Of a stretch of 64,000 nt of DNA, positions 53,464 through 62,353 are shown in pieces (positions within the stretch are counted from its first letter, which is position 1; every line of letters starts with the position of its first letter). The translations under genes and the position numbers were made by a program. The notes beneath the pieces were generated by a model. That model did not search any database and had not been told where the DNA came from. It saw only the letters and a program-made list of their open reading frames with translations. Origin of the DNA: Lewinellaceae bacterium (GTDB taxonomy: Bacteria; Bacteroidota; Bacteroidia; Chitinophagales; Saprospiraceae); contig JACJXW010000004.1 of assembly GCA_020636405.1 (NCBI GenBank), forward strand, positions 4,018,001-4,082,000. The letters are read 5' to 3'.

Positions 53464-53829
53464 AAATCAGTACATTAATACCTTCTTAGAGATAAAAAAG
53501 ACTGCGATTCTTTGTTCAGGTATCAGGTATAAATGAGGCTGCGCAATGCCCTCGGGAAGGTAGTTTGGTCAACGATCAGGCCGGTTGCAGGCCAGTTCAC
53601 CAGAGAAACTGGCCTGCGGGACTCCTGTTTTTTGTTTATTACTGGCCTATGATGGCACAAACCTTTTCCGGAGAATAGGCGGCAATGCTTTTTTAATTAT
53701 CGGTTATTACTGCATTAAGATACATAGGATTGGCCAATATAGAAAGCTACGGGCGGATTAATTTATTCGGTAGCTTTTTCAGGCTCCATCCGAAGCGAAC
53801 GAAAAGGCTGATTTCCAGCACCCGGCAAT
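53464..53829. other. Gene-free 366-bp region with two hairpins
   Basis: No ORF of note. It contains a perfect 11-bp hairpin (53587-53597 with 53607-53617, followed by CTCCTGTTTTTTG at 53622-53634), a terminator shape for plus-strand transcription although no plus-strand gene precedes it, and a weaker one (AAAGCTAC at 53743-53750 with GTAGCTTT at 53770-53777, then TTC). A small RNA is possible but unproven. Confidence 0.5.
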
Positions 53830-55128
53830 CTACCGCCTGTTTTCAACATAATCCTGCAGAGCATGCACCAGGCGGTCGAGGTCTTCCGTCAAAGTATAAA
53901 CATTAGGGGTCACCCTTATCCCACTGATCTTTTCCCATTCGATGGAAACGGTATGGATCTGATGGTTTCTAAACAGCCATTCGCTCAGTTCCTGGTTTCC
54001 CACTTCCTGAAGGCTGAACAGAGCGATCCCACAGCCATGGGGCGGGGAGGAAGGAGAATGCAGCTGAAATCCCGGGATCTTTTCCGCCTGTCTCACCCAA
54101 TAGTTTTTGAGATATTGCAAACGCTCCTGTTTACGGTTCGTTCCGATCATCAGGTGAAAGTCTATGGCCTGGCCGATGGCCTGCTCAATGGCGAAGGAGC
54201 GGGTCCCCAGGTTTTCGAACTTTCGGATGTCCCCGCTTTCCGGCTCCGGAGCTCCGAAAAGCGGATACAGGGCTGCTATTTTTTCCTGGCGCACGTAGAG
54301 CATGCCGCTGCCAAAGGGTGCACAGAGCCATTTGTGGAGGCTGGTGCCGAAATAGTCGCACTCCAGGCCAGAGATTTCAAAATCCAGCTGGCAAAAGGAA
54401 TGGGCCCCGTCGACCAGGGCCTCTATACCGCGGCGGCGGGCTTCAAGGGCGATCTTCCGGGCCGGCAGCACTTGTCCGTTCCAGTTGATGACATGGGTGA
54501 TGTGCACCACTTTGGTCCGGGGTGTAAATGCGGAAGTGAAAGCCTCTACAATTGCCCCATCGTCCTCGATCGGAAAGTCAAACGACAGCCATTTCAGCAC
54601 GATCCCGTCCCGATGGGCCCGTTGTTTCCAAGCATTGATCATATTGGGATAATCCTGGCGGGTGAGCACCACTTCGTCACCCGCTTTCAGCTGAAGGCCG
54701 AAGATCACCGTTTCCAAAGCTTCGGAAGCGTTCCGGTTGATGGCAATTTCATCGGGAGAACAGCCAGCCAGGGTGGCCAGTTTGGAACGCAGGGGTTCCC
54801 TTCCCTTGTCCAAAACCCGCCACATGTAAAAAGTAGGCAACTCATTGCTCATGCGGTTGTAACGCTCCACGGCTTCCTGCACGACAACAGGTTGAGGGGA
54901 AACTCCTCCATTATTGAGATTGAGGATGGACGGCGATACGGAATAGGCCAATTTTACCTGCCTCCAAAACGATTCATCCCCGGCGAGTTGACGAGCGGAA
55001 GCCCCCTGCTGCCGCTGCAAAACGTCGAGGAAGCGTTGGCCTCCGGCGGTAGCGTAGAATGGGGCGCCGCCGGCCAGGCCTATGGCGCCGGCCAGGGTAC
55101 GCAGAAATTTCCTTCTGTCGGTACTCAT
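53830..55128 (-). CDS. Tat-exported class V aminotransferase (isopenicillin-N-epimerase-like)
   Basis: A 432-residue PLP enzyme of the class V (cysteine desulfurase/isopenicillin N epimerase) fold. It begins with a twin-arginine signal, MSTDRRKFLRTLAGAIGLAGG, so it is folded in the cytoplasm and exported. LNLNNGGVSPQP near 68, NRNASEALETVIFGL near 133 (cofactor phosphate region), THVINWNGQVLP near 210 and DGAHSFCQLDF near 236 (cofactor Asp) precede the Schiff-base Lys in FGTSLHKWLCAPFGSGMLY near 262. Exported PLP enzymes of this type are uncommon but recurrent in Bacteroidota; the substrate is unknown. The gene is alone; 50 bp separates it from the upstream membrane protein. Confidence 0.88.
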   Translation of the reverse strand: MSTDRRKFLRTLAGAIGLAGGAPFYATAGGQRFLDVLQRQQGASARQLAGDESFWRQVKLAYSVSPSILNLNNGGVSPQPVVVQEAVERYNRMSNELPTFYMWRVLDKGREPLRSKLATLAGCSPDEIAINRNASEALETVIFGLQLKAGDEVVLTRQDYPNMINAWKQRAHRDGIVLKWLSFDFPIEDDGAIVEAFTSAFTPRTKVVHITHVINWNGQVLPARKIALEARRRGIEALVDGAHSFCQLDFEISGLECDYFGTSLHKWLCAPFGSGMLYVRQEKIAALYPLFGAPEPESGDIRKFENLGTRSFAIEQAIGQAIDFHLMIGTNRKQERLQYLKNYWVRQAEKIPGFQLHSPSSPPHGCGIALFSLQEVGNQELSEWLFRNHQIHTVSIEWEKISGIRVTPNVYTLTEDLDRLVHALQDYVENRR

Positions 55129-55178
55129 GGTCTTACTGGTTTATCATTAAAGCGGCAAATGCGGGGAGAAAGAGGGGG

Positions 55179-55712
55179 TTAAAGGACAATCGCAGCTTCT
55201 TTCTTGATAGCCACCAAAGCTTTCTCGACGGCCATAACTTCACGCTGGTTGACGATACTGAATAATGCCTGGGCCAGTTCCTTGCCGTCTGCCTTGGCCC
55301 CAACCTTATCGGCCACCAATGCCACCATGTTTACAGCTTCATCCCTTGCCATTTTTATGATCTCCCACAGTTGTTCGGAGACATAGACCTGTTGAGTGAT
55401 GTTGTGTTCATATTCCTGCTGAATGGCCAACAGCAAGGCCACCTGCAACTCTCCGGCCGTCATGCCGTCCTTCCGAATACGAAGGAGCAGGTTGGGGATA
55501 GCGATCCGTTCACAGAGCATGGAAAGGCGCTCATAGGCCTGCAGCTTGAGCGGAAGGGTTGTTTCCACCTGGCTTTTTCTGATCTGGGCCATTTGAAGGC
55601 GGTACTGGTTCTCGAGGTACGTCCTCAAAATGTAATAGGCGGTCAAAAAGACGATCAGCGCCGGGATCGTCAGCTTCAGGACTTCAAGGATAAAGGACAA
55701 CCACGCGGGCAT
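55179..55712 (-). CDS. Membrane-anchored conserved protein (unknown)
   Basis: A 177-residue protein with one N-terminal transmembrane helix (about 5-30, LSFILEVLKLTIPALIVFLTAYYIL, written as a range) followed by a helical cytoplasmic domain rich in Arg, Glu and Gln (QYRLQMAQIRKSQVE; LKLQAYERLSMLCERIAIPNLLLR). It matches a small Bacteroidota membrane family, and I know of no function. An in-frame ATG 76 codons upstream would only add sequence that crosses the iscA-like gene's promoter region; I take the ATG at 55712. Same strand as the aminotransferase, probably co-transcribed. Confidence 0.7.
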   Translation of the reverse strand: MPAWLSFILEVLKLTIPALIVFLTAYYILRTYLENQYRLQMAQIRKSQVETTLPLKLQAYERLSMLCERIAIPNLLLRIRKDGMTAGELQVALLLAIQQEYEHNITQQVYVSEQLWEIIKMARDEAVNMVALVADKVGAKADGKELAQALFSIVNQREVMAVEKALVAIKKEAAIVL

Positions 55713-55884
55713 AGGAATTGGATTCAATGGTTCAGGCGTAAATCTAGCAAATTTTAATACAAATCTGCAAAAAGTGACGGGGTTGCCGGTTTTGAGGATT
55801 GCCAGGAACGACACGAAAGCAATTTGCAATCCATCCAGAATTAGTTCAAACCTCCGCCAACCAAAAACACTGCTGTTTGTTCCC

Positions 55885-55915
55885 TTTGTTATAAAGTTGA
55901 TGCGCCTTATATTTG
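55885..55915 (+). promoter_or_regulatory. Bacteroidota-type promoter of the IscA/HesB gene
   Basis: TTTG at 55885-55888 and TATATTTG at 55908-55915 with 19-bp spacing, the best promoter match in the window. The start falls near 55922. Confidence 0.7.
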
Positions 55916-55927
55916 TGTAATCAGAAA

Positions 55928-56296
55928 ATGAATTACCCAATGAGCGAGATAAAGAATATAGTAACGGAAGCCCCTATCTCTCTGACGGAAGGAGCGGTGC
56001 GGGCACTGAAAAAGATAAAAGCGGAACAATCCATCTCTGACCAACACGGCCTGCGGGTCGGCGTTGAGGGAGGCGGATGTTCCGGGTTTTCTTATATCCT
56101 GGGATTCGATGAGGAAAAAGAAAACGACCAGGTCTTCGAAGTCAATGGCATCAAGGTGCTGATGCAGAAAGCCCATGCCATATATCTGCTTGGTATGGAA
56201 ATCGACTGGGAAGATGGGTTGAATAACCGAGGGTTTTCGTTCAACAACCCCAACGCTACCGATACCTGCGGTTGCGGCACCTCTTTTTCCGCCTGA
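55928..56296 (+). CDS. Iron-sulfur cluster carrier (IscA/ErpA/HesB family)
   Basis: A 122-residue A-type Fe-S carrier that receives or delivers clusters to client proteins. The three ligand Cys are in place: GGGCSGFSY near residue 50 and the C-terminal CGCGTSF. The HesB core KKIKAEQSISDQHGLRVGVEGG (32-53, listed as a range) and VLMQKAHAIYLLG precede the Asn-rich NRGFSFNNPNA. The promoter start near 55922 lies just ahead of this ATG; the next ATG at 55940 (MSEIKN) would give a more normal leader, so the true start could be either. Single gene, no isc or suf cluster is adjacent. Confidence 0.93.
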   Translation: MNYPMSEIKNIVTEAPISLTEGAVRALKKIKAEQSISDQHGLRVGVEGGGCSGFSYILGFDEEKENDQVFEVNGIKVLMQKAHAIYLLGMEIDWEDGLNNRGFSFNNPNATDTCGCGTSFSA

Positions 56297-56810
56297 GCCG
56301 TATTTTTCCCAGCCGAAATAAAACATGAGTTATCCCGAATTTTTGGTGCAACATCGAATGAGCGGCATTCCCGGTACTGAGGAATGGGCGGTTTTTGACA
56401 TGCGATGTGTGTTTTCTGATGGGGCTCTTTGGGCGCAGCTCTTTCAGGGCAGCCCTCCCGCCAACCCTGCATCGAAAATCGAACGCCACAAATCAAACAT
56501 CAAAAACCAGAAAGGGGGCCTGCTAAGGCAGCTCAAAAAAAGCTGCAATTTCAACCCCACATTCTGCCCCCCTGCCCTTTCAGGGCTTTGCCGTCATTTA
56601 GCCCCTGAATCGGATGGCCCATGTTTCACCAGTACTTACCCCTTTCAACCTATCCGCGATCATTTAATATCACCCAACTGACAAATCTGGACATAAGGCT
56701 TCTACAAGGTGCAACCATTGATAAAATCAAGGGTATTTTTGACGGAAGAAGCTGAAAGGCAGTACGCCCTCAAGGATCACCCGAAATTTATATTAAAATC
56801 AAAAACACAC
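56297..56810. other. Gene-free region upstream of the T9SS protein
   Basis: 514 bp without a convincing gene. A 118-codon ORF here is low complexity in its middle and lacks any conserved pattern. A TATTTTTG box at 56734-56741 probably belongs to the promoter of the gene starting at 56811. A short GCAGCT/AGCTGC hairpin lies near 56528-56546. Confidence 0.5.
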
Positions 56811-58661
56811 ATGAAAAAATCACTACTACTTTTTCCATTCCTTTTCCTGGTTTTGGCACTAAGTGCCCAACCCAACATTATTTGGGAAGAACAATTCGAC
56901 GGCGGCATTCCCGACACTTGGGAAATCAGTGCCGGTGACCCGGTAGGGGCGGCCTGGCAATGGTCACCCGACGGCCGGGCCGACAGTGCTCTGGTCGATG
57001 GGGTAAGAGTTCCCGCCCTCTTCTGGGCCGGCCAACCCATCAATTCCCCTTCCGCAGCAAACGGAGCGGCCATGTATAACTCGGACGTTTACGATGCAGG
57101 GGGTGTAAATGTCGGCCAGGGCCCCTACCCCAACGGTACATCAGCCCAGCTGACCTCTCCCTCTATTGACTGCTCTGGGGAATCAACTGTTTATCTCTCT
57201 TTCCATCAGTATGGACGCGCCATCTCCACCTTTATTTCAACCCTGGTGGAGGTTTCTAATGACGGTGGCGCAAACTGGACGGATTTCCCGATCAACCGGC
57301 TGATCACTGATAACCGGAGCTCTGCCCGGGGCGATGTTCAGCTGATCGATATTTCAGAGGTGGCTGCCAACCAGGCGGATGTAAAAATCCGGTTTACCTG
57401 GGACGGTAGGTTCTATTTCTGGCTCATTGACGACGTGCAGTTGATCACACCCCCGCAGTATGCACTGTCTCTGGATACTTTTTTCTACACTCCGGCCAGC
57501 TTTGCCCAGCCGGTTTCTCAGGTGGCTACCGACACTTTTGTTTTCAATGTGGAAATTTCAAACCTGGGCTCCGAGCCCATCCCCAACCTGGTGTTCAAGG
57601 GCAGTGTCCTGGAAGTGGTGGGCAACAACACCCAACTGATCTATCAGGACAGCCTTGTGCTGGATGTTTTCCCCGCCCTGACCAAGGATTCCACCCTTCA
57701 GATCGAGCAGCTTTGGGCGCCGGAACTGGAGATCGGCAATTACCAGCTGCGCTTTGAGGTCTATTCTCAGGATACGGATGTAAGGGAACAGGACCATACG
57801 CCGTTCAACGATATCCGCACCGCTCCCTTCCGGGTAAACGCCATCATGTTCGCCAAAGAAGACGATCCGGATGTAGCCTTCCGTCCTGGCAGTGCCGGCG
57901 ACTACGCCGTAGGCAACTATTACCAAATGAGCCCCCAGTCCGGCAATAACTTCCAGATCAGAGAACTGCGCTTCTCCGCTGCCAAAAACTCCAGCGACGG
58001 GCCGCTGCAAGGCAATATTGTAACCTTCCTGGTATACAAGGTAAAAGACGAGGTGATCACCTTTGCCGACTTTGATACCGGCAGTGATGAATCCCTGGAT
58101 CTTGTAGGCTTTGGCACCTATGAGTTCACCGCGTCTGATGAGAACTTCGACCTCATCACCACTGACGTATTCAACCTGGATGGGGACCCCATTGCCTTGG
58201 AACCTGGTGGCCGGTATTTCGTAATGGCCTCCTACGCCGATCAATCCAACGTGATCTTCCACGCCTTTGAAGACGATATCGACTACTTCCAGATCTCGAC
58301 CATTGTTTACCGGGAAGAGTGGTTCCTCGGGGGCTTCGGCCCGGAATCCGCCGCCGTTTTGCGAATGGTGATCGAGATGTCCACCTCCACCGATGAAATA
58401 CCGCTGGAAGACAGCGCCATGACGCTCTTCCCCAACCCCAGCAGCGAGGTGCTCAACGTACAGCTCGACCTGGAAGAAAGCAGCCCCGCCATGTTGATCA
58501 TGGCCGATATGAACGGGCAGATCCTGAATATCCGGGAATACCAAAATGTTCAGAAGGAAACGCTGCAGTTCGACGTCAGTAAGCTGCCGGCAGGCACTTA
58601 CCTGATGCGGGTGAGTACGGAGGAAGGAACGAAGACGAAGCAGTTCGTGGTCGTGAAGTAA
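56811..58661 (+). CDS. Secreted protein with MAM-like domain and type IX sorting domain
   Basis: A 616-residue exported protein. It has a signal peptide (MKKSLLLFPFLFLVLALSAQ), a concanavalin/MAM-like beta domain (about 22-215; IIWEEQFDGGIPDTWEIS, VYLSFHQYGRAIS and VEVSNDGGANWTDFP are family landmarks), a long beta-rich middle region with adhesin-type repeats, and a C-terminal type A sorting domain (about 540-616: LFPNPSSEVLNVQLDLEES, ending KQFVVVK). It should be exported by the type IX system and attached to the cell surface, where it may act in adhesion; the ligand is unknown. The ATG at 56811 starts a perfect signal peptide. It ends just before a strong palindromic terminator. Confidence 0.88.
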   Translation: MKKSLLLFPFLFLVLALSAQPNIIWEEQFDGGIPDTWEISAGDPVGAAWQWSPDGRADSALVDGVRVPALFWAGQPINSPSAANGAAMYNSDVYDAGGVNVGQGPYPNGTSAQLTSPSIDCSGESTVYLSFHQYGRAISTFISTLVEVSNDGGANWTDFPINRLITDNRSSARGDVQLIDISEVAANQADVKIRFTWDGRFYFWLIDDVQLITPPQYALSLDTFFYTPASFAQPVSQVATDTFVFNVEISNLGSEPIPNLVFKGSVLEVVGNNTQLIYQDSLVLDVFPALTKDSTLQIEQLWAPELEIGNYQLRFEVYSQDTDVREQDHTPFNDIRTAPFRVNAIMFAKEDDPDVAFRPGSAGDYAVGNYYQMSPQSGNNFQIRELRFSAAKNSSDGPLQGNIVTFLVYKVKDEVITFADFDTGSDESLDLVGFGTYEFTASDENFDLITTDVFNLDGDPIALEPGGRYFVMASYADQSNVIFHAFEDDIDYFQISTIVYREEWFLGGFGPESAAVLRMVIEMSTSTDEIPLEDSAMTLFPNPSSEVLNVQLDLEESSPAMLIMADMNGQILNIREYQNVQKETLQFDVSKLPAGTYLMRVSTEEGTKTKQFVVVK

Positions 58662-58691
58662 ATGGACAATGCGTTGAAATGCATTGAAATG

Positions 58692-58747
58692 CTTCCTAAA
58701 AACAAAGCCCGCCGGGATTGCTCCCGGCGGGCTTTGTTTTTAGGAAG
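58692..58747. terminator. Perfect 25-bp palindromic bidirectional terminator
   Basis: Arms 58692-58716 and 58723-58747 are perfectly complementary over 25 bp with a 6-nt loop. The inner half is GC-rich and the outer half carries A runs on one side and T runs on the other, so it can terminate both the T9SS gene and the convergent icd gene (stop at 58760). Confidence 0.9.
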
Positions 58748-58759
58748 AAGTAGGAGCTA

Positions 58760-60028
58760 CTACTTCATATTCTTTATGACCTCATCGCCAAATTCGGAGC
58801 ACTTCAGCAGCGTAGCTCCTTCCATCAGGCGGTGGAAGTCATAAGTTACACGCTTGTTGGAAATAGCGCCTTCCACACCATTGACGACCAGGTCGGCGGC
58901 TTCTTTCCAGCCCATGTAGCGGAACATCATTTCGCCGGACAGGATCACCGAGCTGGGGTTGACCTTGTCGAGGCCGGCGTACTTGGGCGCCGTACCGTGA
59001 GTGGCTTCAAAGATAGCGCGGCCGGTAGTATAGTTGATGTTGGCGCCCGGAGCGATGCCGATACCGCCCACCTGTGCGGCCAGAGCGTCGGAGATGTAGT
59101 CGCCATTAAGGTTGAGCGTAGCGATGACCGAGTACTCGGAGGGGCGGGTCAGGATCTGTTGCAGGAAAGCATCAGCAATGGAGTCCTTGATGAGGATAGC
59201 GCCCTTGCTCAGCGCAGCCTCCTGAGCTTTATTGGCAGCTTCTTTGCCCTGATCGGCAACGATGCGGTCGTACTGGGCCCAGGTGAAGACCTTGTCGCCA
59301 TATTCCCGTTCGGCCACTTCGTAGCCCCATTCCTTGAACTTACCCTCGGTGAATTTCATGATGTTGCCTTTGTGGACGAGGGTGACCGAAGGCAGCTTAT
59401 TGTCAATGGCGTAATCGATCGCCGATCTTACCAGGCGCTCGGTGCCCTCTACCGAAACAGGCTTGATGCCGAGGGAAACGGTGTTGGGGAAGCGGATCTG
59501 GGTAACGCCCATTTCATCGATCAGGAATTTCTTGAGCTTTTCGAGGTCCTGCGTTCCATGAAGGTATTCGATACCAGCGTAGATGTCTTCCGTATTTTCG
59601 CGGAAGATGATCATATCGATCTGGTCCGGGCGCTTCACCGGAGAAGGCACGCCGGTAAACCAGCGCACCGGGCGGACGCAGGCGAAGAGGTCGAGTTTCT
59701 GGCGCAGGGCGACGTTTAATGAGCGGATGCCGCCGCCGACCGGAGTGGTCAACGGGCCTTTGATGGCCACCAGGTACTCTTCGATCGCATGCAGGGTCTC
59801 ATCCGGAAGCCACTCGCCGGTAGCGTCGAAAGCCTTCTGTCCGGCCAGTACTTCTTTCCAATGGATCTTGCGCTTGCCGCCATAAGCTTTTTCAACGGCA
59901 GCGTCAAAAACGCGTTCGGATGCCGCCCAAATGTCCGGGCCAATGCCATCTCCTTCGATGTAGGGAATAATGGGGTCGTCGGGTACGATTAACTTTCCAT
60001 TTTTAATGGTTACATTGCTTCCACTCAT
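58760..60028 (-). CDS. icd: NADP-dependent isocitrate dehydrogenase
   Basis: A 422-residue TCA-cycle enzyme converting isocitrate to 2-oxoglutarate, CO2 and NADPH. Substrate-binding PVGGGIRSLNVALRQ (about 96-110, including the phosphorylatable Ser of E. coli Icd), RENTEDIYAG (about 145-154) and the metal-site NLNGDYISDALAAQVGG (about 304-320, given as a range) are present. HGTAPKYAGLDKVNP near 344-358 has the Lys-Tyr pair diagnostic of NADP preference in the E. coli-type enzyme. Length is that of the prokaryotic homodimer. On the minus strand a TACTTTTG box (60100-60093) lies upstream as the likely -7 promoter element. Confidence 0.97.
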   Translation of the reverse strand: MSGSNVTIKNGKLIVPDDPIIPYIEGDGIGPDIWAASERVFDAAVEKAYGGKRKIHWKEVLAGQKAFDATGEWLPDETLHAIEEYLVAIKGPLTTPVGGGIRSLNVALRQKLDLFACVRPVRWFTGVPSPVKRPDQIDMIIFRENTEDIYAGIEYLHGTQDLEKLKKFLIDEMGVTQIRFPNTVSLGIKPVSVEGTERLVRSAIDYAIDNKLPSVTLVHKGNIMKFTEGKFKEWGYEVAEREYGDKVFTWAQYDRIVADQGKEAANKAQEAALSKGAILIKDSIADAFLQQILTRPSEYSVIATLNLNGDYISDALAAQVGGIGIAPGANINYTTGRAIFEATHGTAPKYAGLDKVNPSSVILSGEMMFRYMGWKEAADLVVNGVEGAISNKRVTYDFHRLMEGATLLKCSEFGDEVIKNMK

Positions 60029-60092
60029 TGTATTATGCAGTTTTATTTGTGGTATATTTTCTTCTCTTTCCTGGGTGGTTTAAAAAGCAGCA

Positions 60093-60100
60093 CAAAAGTA
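60093..60100 (-). promoter_or_regulatory. -7 box (TACTTTTG) of icd
   Basis: TACTTTTG on the minus strand at 60100-60093, 65 bp upstream of the icd ATG, fits TAnnTTTG; no clear -33 partner. Confidence 0.5.
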
Positions 60101-60166
60101 ATAATTTAAATCTTTTTCACTGAAGGAGCGTTGCAATTTTCGAAGGTTTTCAGGCCTTGACATAAA

Positions 60167-60196
60167 ATTGTATCTTGAAAAAACCTGTTACCTTTG
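60167..60196 (+). promoter_or_regulatory. Bacteroidota-type promoter of ruvB
   Basis: TTG at 60167-60169 and TACCTTTG at 60189-60196, spacing 19 bp. The start would be near 60203, about 23 nt upstream of the ATG, which has an AAGGAG Shine-Dalgarno-like stretch just ahead. Confidence 0.6.
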
Positions 60197-60225
60197 AGCA
60201 AATGAACTGACGAAGGAGAAAATAT

Positions 60226-61272
60226 ATGCAAAATCCAAACCTGGACCCGAGCGATGAACGCTTGAGCACCGAAGAACAACAGATCGAAAAATCGCTGCGC
60301 CCTAAGGCGCTGGAGGAATTCAGCGGACAGCCGAAGATCGTGGAGAACCTGCATGTTTTCATCCAGGCTGCCAGGCAGCGGGGGGAAGCCCTCGACCACG
60401 TTCTGCTGCACGGCCCTCCCGGGCTGGGCAAGACCACCCTTTCCCATATCATTGCCTTTGAACTGGGAGCCGGACTGAAGATGTCTTCCGGGCCGGTGCT
60501 GGAAAAGCCGGGCGACCTGGCAGGGCTGCTCACCAACCTGGACGAAGGTGATGTTTTGTTCATCGACGAGATCCACCGCCTCAACACCGTGGTTGAGGAA
60601 TACCTGTACTCCGCCATGGAAGACTACCGGATCGACATCATGATCGACAGCGGCCCCAACGCACGCAGCATCCAGATCACCCTCAACCCCTTTACGCTGG
60701 TAGGCGCCACTACCCGCATGGGCCTGCTCACTGCGCCCATGCGCGCCCGGTTCGGTATCAACTGCCACCTCGACTACTACGACGCCAGGACCCTGGAACG
60801 CATCATCAAGCGGTCGGCCAGCATCCTCAAGGTGCCCATCACCGATGAAGGCGCTGCCGAGATCTCCCGCCGCAGCCGGGGCACCCCCCGTATTGCCAAC
60901 GCTCTGCTGCGCCGGATACGGGACTTCGCACAGATCAAGGGCGACGGCACCATCGATGTGGAAATCGCCCACTTTGGCCTCTCCGCCCTCAACGTCGACG
61001 AAGGCGGCCTGGACGAAATGGACAATAAGATCCTTTCCACCATCATCCACAAGTTCAAAGGCGGCCCGGTGGGCATCACCACCATCGCTACCGCAGTGGG
61101 CGAAGAGGCCGGCACTATCGAGGAAGTGCACGAGCCTTTTCTCATCATGGAAGGCTACATTCAACGCACGCCACGGGGACGGGAAGCCACAGAGAAGGCT
61201 TACCGACACATCGGCGTGGTGCCGCCGGGGCGGGCAGGGACGCTGTTTGACGGGTTGGACTCCACGGATTGA
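60226..61272 (+). CDS. ruvB: Holliday junction branch migration helicase RuvB
   Basis: A 348-residue AAA+ motor that with RuvA drives Holliday-junction branch migration. Walker A HGPPGLGKTT (62-71), Walker B VLFIDEIHRL near 113-122, sensor 1 GATTRMGLLT near 158-167, Arg-finger region (RFGINCHLDYY) and the C-terminal winged-helix DNA-binding TPRGREATEKAYRHIG near 320-335 are all present. Length and order are standard. Single gene with its own promoter. No ruvA or ruvC is adjacent. Confidence 0.98.
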   Translation: MQNPNLDPSDERLSTEEQQIEKSLRPKALEEFSGQPKIVENLHVFIQAARQRGEALDHVLLHGPPGLGKTTLSHIIAFELGAGLKMSSGPVLEKPGDLAGLLTNLDEGDVLFIDEIHRLNTVVEEYLYSAMEDYRIDIMIDSGPNARSIQITLNPFTLVGATTRMGLLTAPMRARFGINCHLDYYDARTLERIIKRSASILKVPITDEGAAEISRRSRGTPRIANALLRRIRDFAQIKGDGTIDVEIAHFGLSALNVDEGGLDEMDNKILSTIIHKFKGGPVGITTIATAVGEEAGTIEEVHEPFLIMEGYIQRTPRGREATEKAYRHIGVVPPGRAGTLFDGLDSTD

Positions 61273-61425
61273 CCGCCCGGCCAGAGCCGATACGTGATAA
61301 ATATCATTCCCCTCGCTGAGAAATGTCAACCGCCTCATCCGCGAAAAAATGCATCTTAGCAGTACCCTGGCTGATCAAGGGTATTAGATCCATGGCACTT
61401 CATTATAGAAAATTAAGCGGATACG

Positions 61426-61462
61426 GAATGCTGTCGGGTATAGGAAAATCCCGGCAGCATTC
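61426..61462 (+). terminator. Hairpin between ruvB and the UspA gene
   Basis: A 13-bp inverted repeat (61426-61438 with 61450-61462, one G-T pair, 11-nt loop) in the 219-bp gap. It is followed by TTATATTA and not a T run, so it is a weak terminator of ruvB or a structured leader of the UspA gene (ATG 61492). Confidence 0.45.
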
Positions 61463-61491
61463 TTATATTATGGAGGCATAAAACTAATCCT

Positions 61492-62322
61492 ATGAAAAAG
61501 ATCCTGGTTCCTACCGACTTTTCCAACACCTCCCGAAACGCACTGTTCTATGCGATGAAATTAGCCGATGCGCTAAAGGCAGAATCCATTGACGTCGTAC
61601 ACGTTTTTCTGCCGGAGACTGCCGGAGAGGCTGATTTCATCCCACCGGTAGCTCAATTGATGGAAAGCAGGAAGGAAATGCTGCAGACGTTTGTAAAGGA
61701 CAGCCTTGCCGAATCGGAGCCGCCCGCCTGCCCGGTCCGGCATGAGGTACTGGTCGGATTTCCGGGAGATGAACTGGCCCAGGCCTCTGAAGACTACAAC
61801 CTCATCGTGATGGGCACCACCGGGCAAAGCGGGGTGCTGGAGAAGATATTCGGCAGCGTTTCCTCCAGTGTGTCACAGCGAGCATACTGCCCCGTCCTCC
61901 TGGTTCCACACGATGCCCGGTTCCAGCCGATCCAACATATCATCTACGCCAGCAACTACGAATCAGCCGGCCAGGAAATGGTCAATAAGGTCGCCGAATT
62001 CAACCAGCCCTTCAAAGCTCACATCCATTTCGTCCATGTCAAAAGAAATAAAGATATCCCCGTTGGGTTCGACAAGGTGAAAGAAGAGATATTCAGGGAA
62101 CTCTTCAAAGAGGGAGAGCCTCCATTTGCTTTCGATATCGCCGAGGTAGCCAATGATGATGTAGCCGAGGGGATCAGCCAGTATGCAGATGAGAAAAATG
62201 CCAACCTGGCCATTATGGTGACCCGACACCGCAGCATCTGGCAGAGCTTGCTACACCGTAGCCAGACTAAGCGCATGGCCCTGGCCACCCATATCCCGTT
62301 GATGGTGTTGCACCTGGATTGA
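61492..62322 (+). CDS. Tandem-domain universal stress protein
   Basis: A 276-residue cytoplasmic protein with two UspA folds. Domain 1 (about 1-140) opens with KILVPTDFSNTSRNALFYA and ends with the nucleotide-binding pattern MGTTGQSGVLEKIFGSVSSSVSQ (written as a range), the G-2x-G-9x-G-S motif of ATP-binding Usps. Domain 2 (about 145-276) is diverged: it starts with HIIYASNYESAGQEMV and ends ATHIPLMVLH without the G-rich motif, so only domain 1 probably binds ATP. The role is stress or energy signalling. Preceded by GGAGG, an unusually good ribosome-binding-like site. Confidence 0.9.
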   Translation: MKKILVPTDFSNTSRNALFYAMKLADALKAESIDVVHVFLPETAGEADFIPPVAQLMESRKEMLQTFVKDSLAESEPPACPVRHEVLVGFPGDELAQASEDYNLIVMGTTGQSGVLEKIFGSVSSSVSQRAYCPVLLVPHDARFQPIQHIIYASNYESAGQEMVNKVAEFNQPFKAHIHFVHVKRNKDIPVGFDKVKEEIFRELFKEGEPPFAFDIAEVANDDVAEGISQYADEKNANLAIMVTRHRSIWQSLLHRSQTKRMALATHIPLMVLHLD

Positions 62323-62353
62323 TATTTTGTTGTTGCGTATCGGAATACCGCCC

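Noticed and set aside
56325..56681. A 118-codon ORF between the IscA-like gene and the T9SS protein
   Set aside because: No recognisable pattern, poor codon bias and runs such as PPALSGLCRHLAP; it overlaps the likely promoter region of the next gene.
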